Below, in pieces: positions 53,381-55,320 of a stretch of DNA of 55,320 nucleotides. The notes under the pieces were generated by a model. It was given only the letters and a program-made list of their open reading frames with translations, was not told the DNA's origin and made no database searches. Origin of the DNA: an uncultured Nitrosomonadales bacterium (GTDB lineage Bacteria > Pseudomonadota > Gammaproteobacteria > Burkholderiales > Gallionellaceae). A program made the position numbers and the translations under genes. The stretch lies in assembly GCA_903892645.1 (NCBI GenBank), contig CAITJF010000160.1, forward strand, positions 1 to 55,320. The letters are read 5' to 3'. How positions within the stretch are numbered: position 1 is the first letter of the stretch; every line of letters begins with the position of its first letter.

Positions 53381-55006
53381 TTAGTAAGTCAACACCGCAC
53401 TGAAATGTGCCCGTGATTGGTTTTTGCCCTGTTTGTTGCCAGCGGCCAGCGTCTGGGCCAAATCTGCCTGCAGCGAGAAATTCTTGCCCATGCTGGCGCG
53501 CAGCCCCACCCCTATGCTGTTGAGGGAACTGCGGGTTACTTCGCCCGCCAGCGCCTTGTTACGGGAAAGTTCGCCGAAATCGTAGAACACCAGCGCGCGC
53601 ATCTTTACTGTGCTGCGCACCCGTTCGCCGAAGTCCGGCGAATAAAGCTCCAGGCTGCCGCGATAACCCTGGTCGTTGGCCATTTCGCGCTCATAGTAGC
53701 CGCGCACGGAAGATGCACCGCCAAGGCCAAACGTCTCGCCCGCCACCAGTGCGTCATTGGTGTGCTGGCCATTGAAAGCAAGATGAGTTTGCCAATCGTT
53801 AGCAAAGGCCCTGGAATAATCGGCGCCATAGCGTGTGATCATATAATCAGCGCTGGCATTGGCACGTGATGCCGTGAAGTCGGTAGCGCCGCCTTTATCG
53901 CCTCCCTTGAGATTACCGATTTCGCGGAGATACATCGAGAACTGCTGGCCGGGGACATGCCATTCACCGGAATAAGTGGCGCTCAGCGGGTGCACCGTTA
54001 CATCCGGCACCAGGGAGGTGCCACCGCCGACTTGTACAACATTGTTACGGTAAGCGCGCTGATCTATGCCGAACGTCAGTTTGTGGTCGTAATCGCCGTG
54101 GCGGTTCAGGTTGTGGTTATAGCGTGCGCCCAGAACGCTGCCACTGCCGCTGACGGTGAACAAGCTTTGCACGGTGCCGGAATTGACATCGGAATAACCG
54201 GCGAAGAATTCGGCAGAGTCGCCTATAGCATAAAATGGAACGCGATAGCCCGCCCCCCAGACTTTAACGCTGCCGGGTTTCGACGGTGAGGTGGTGTATT
54301 GCGCGGTAAAAACATGGTCGCGGTTGGCGACGTTGCTATTCTGGTAGAACACGCCGAGACGGTTAAGGCCGGTTTCCGAGCTTCCCGTGTTATCCAGCGT
54401 CGCGCCGACTTTCCACGGCTTTTCGTCAACTACCTGCAGTGTGGCATCAATCTCGCCGGGTTGGTCGGTGGTCTTTAACAGGACTTGTGTTTTCTTCGAT
54501 GGATTCTCGTTGGCAGCCTTGAGGTTGATTTCGATTGCGGCGGCCTTGGGCGCGCTGCCGACCTGAACCTTGGGAATGGATGCCAGGATATTGGCGTCAT
54601 CGTGAAAGGTGTTGCCTTTGGTCAAAATGTGTTTGATCTTGCCTTCGGTGACGATAAAACGCACCGTTCCTTGTTCCACATCCTGCTCCGGCAAATGCAC
54701 CTGAACAGCGCCGTAACCGGCTGTCACATAGGCCTGTTGCAAAGCCTCCAGCGCCCGTTGGATATCGCCGAAATCTTTTTGTTTCCCGGTAAACGGGCTG
54801 AGCATCCGCTCTACCGCTGCCGGATCGAGCAGGGAGTTTCCGGAAACATCAAAATGGAGGATAGCGAACTTTGGAAAAACCGGAGGGGTTGTGGAAGACT
54901 GTTCAGGAGCAATGCCGGGTGCGGGTTGCGCATAAACGCTAACGGACAACGCGATGCCCACAAAAAACAGGCATCCCGCACGCAGGAAATAGTTGGACGC
55001 TTTCAT
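53381..55006 (-). CDS. TpsB outer-membrane transporter (ShlB/FhaC/HecB family)
   Basis: A 541-residue Omp85-type beta-barrel that exports the TpsA protein. The signal peptide ends about residue 26 (VSVYA-QPAPG). A Pro-rich stretch and two POTRA domains follow (about 45-200, with FAILHFDVSGNSLL and RFIVTEGKIKHILTKGNTFHDD). The barrel has RLGVFYQNSNVANRDHVFTAQYTTS and the lid-loop motif LGGASSVRGYYERE (VRGY). It ends SRAHFSAVLTY with a terminal aromatic residue. ATG at 55006; the ribosome site is weak (GGGTGA). First gene of the tpsB-tpsA-FecR operon. Confidence 0.93.
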   Translation of the reverse strand: MKASNYFLRAGCLFFVGIALSVSVYAQPAPGIAPEQSSTTPPVFPKFAILHFDVSGNSLLDPAAVERMLSPFTGKQKDFGDIQRALEALQQAYVTAGYGAVQVHLPEQDVEQGTVRFIVTEGKIKHILTKGNTFHDDANILASIPKVQVGSAPKAAAIEINLKAANENPSKKTQVLLKTTDQPGEIDATLQVVDEKPWKVGATLDNTGSSETGLNRLGVFYQNSNVANRDHVFTAQYTTSPSKPGSVKVWGAGYRVPFYAIGDSAEFFAGYSDVNSGTVQSLFTVSGSGSVLGARYNHNLNRHGDYDHKLTFGIDQRAYRNNVVQVGGGTSLVPDVTVHPLSATYSGEWHVPGQQFSMYLREIGNLKGGDKGGATDFTASRANASADYMITRYGADYSRAFANDWQTHLAFNGQHTNDALVAGETFGLGGASSVRGYYEREMANDQGYRGSLELYSPDFGERVRSTVKMRALVFYDFGELSRNKALAGEVTRSSLNSIGVGLRASMGKNFSLQADLAQTLAAGNKQGKNQSRAHFSAVLTY

Positions 55007-55052
55007 TCTTTTTATCACCCTGTTGAGTACGTGCTTGGCAAACACCGTTCTC

Positions 55053-55081
55053 ACAATACACCAAAAAATCGCGCAAAACAA
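55053..55081 (-). promoter_or_regulatory. Possible promoter of tpsB-tpsA
   Basis: On the minus strand TTGTTT (55076-55081), a 17-base spacer and TATTGT (55053-55058); a start near 55046 would leave a 40-base leader. Farther upstream (55098-55122) the DNA is very AT-rich, which may be an UP-type or regulator region. Modest match only. Confidence 0.35.
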
Positions 55082-55291
55082 ATCTTGAAAATCTGGGGTA
55101 ATATAGTATTCTATTGTATATGTAAGGCGGTATCGGTGTTTGCCTGATAGTGGTGTAGGGGATAGGGAAATCCTAGTGTCAGTGTTTGCCCTACAGCACG
55201 CGATGGCGTGCTTGGCCGGGAGCGCCTACGCAAAGCTGTCAAACCGGGCTTGTCCAAGCATTTATCCCAATAGCCCATAGCATAAAACCGC

Positions 55292-55318
55292 GTCATTCCC
55301 GCGCAGGCGGGAATCCAG
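55292..55318. repeat. dRS3-like 27-base repeat, single copy
   Basis: GTCATTCCCGCGCAGG...CCAG, identical to the left arm of the element at 48505-48629, in the same orientation. It sits at the window edge upstream of the TPS operon; the partner arm, if any, lies outside. Apart from this and the putative promoter I see nothing firm in the 314 bases after the tpsB start. Confidence 0.85.
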
Positions 55319-55320
55319 CA

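Noticed and set aside
55111-55296. 61-codon minus-strand frame upstream of tpsB
   Set aside because: Runs into the dRS3-like repeat, with no ribosome site or domain; likely non-coding.

Overview
The window looks like a chromosomal segment of a betaproteobacterium, most likely Nitrosomonadales and possibly a Gallionellaceae-type organism (class confident, family a guess). The evidence is the set of linkages rplM-rpsI next to argC and a bactofilin, zapB-zapA followed by 6S RNA, rpe-gph-trpE, dusB-fis-purH-purD, and cstA next to a YbdD-type gene. GC content is moderate and reading frames are mostly clean. Nearly all intervals are filled with housekeeping genes. A few accessory blocks are wedged between them.

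Layout. 27-3261 (minus): rplM-rpsI with a strong promoter and an intrinsic terminator, then argC, a coiled-coil membrane protein and a bactofilin. 3321-8702 (minus): a tightly overlapping five-gene operon (GT9 glycosyltransferase, GtrA flippase-like protein, GT39 glycosyltransferase, secreted sialidase-like BNR protein, membrane protein), which reads as an envelope-glycan assembly or modification cassette. 8914-10063 (plus): zapB-like gene, zapA, 6S RNA and a small lipoprotein. 10078-13210 (minus): rpe, gph and trpE, with a Trp-rich leader peptide and a terminator hairpin between gph and trpE, i.e. a transcription attenuator embedded in the operon. 13308-20641 (minus): a defence island made of a vapBC toxin-antitoxin pair and a type I Wadjet operon (jetABCD), whose jetA is split by one in-frame stop codon. 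20859-25828: methyltransferase, mltA, HD-domain protein, dsbC, dusB and fis. 25850-33224: purH, purD, a threonylcarbamoyl-AMP synthase, hemF, a triheme c-type cytochrome, a quinone-oxidoreductase-like gene and aroC, separated by several families of palindromic intergenic repeats. 33226-39632: an orphan GIY-YIG-like gene, a second GT39 enzyme with an M48 lipoprotein protease, rpmE, a YbdD-like gene and cstA. 39699-40799: ispB and a tRNA-Pro(CGG). 40970-44145 (plus): a nitric-oxide stress cluster (nsrR, FmdE-like protein, hemerythrin, DUF2249, polytopic NnrS-like membrane protein) with a good NsrR operator in front of the second gene. 44427-48284: an unusual group of a glycosyltransferase, a NeuD-like acyltransferase, a BKACE-family enzyme and an APS kinase. 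48391-55318: a terminator, a nested palindromic element bounded by dRS3-like repeats, and a two-partner secretion locus (tpsB transporter, 1327-residue tpsA exoprotein, FecR-domain protein).

How it fits together: the core functions are translation, cell division, purine, tryptophan, chorismate and heme synthesis, and tRNA modification. The accessory blocks concern the cell surface (two glycan groups and the TPS adhesin), plasmid defence (Wadjet plus VapBC) and nitrosative stress. The observations I rate highest are the trp attenuator coupled to gph, the nonsense-split jetA, the NsrR-controlled cluster, the five-gene sialidase/GT operon and the BKACE/NeuD/APS-kinase/GT group. All functional calls come from reading the translated sequences by eye; no database search was run.
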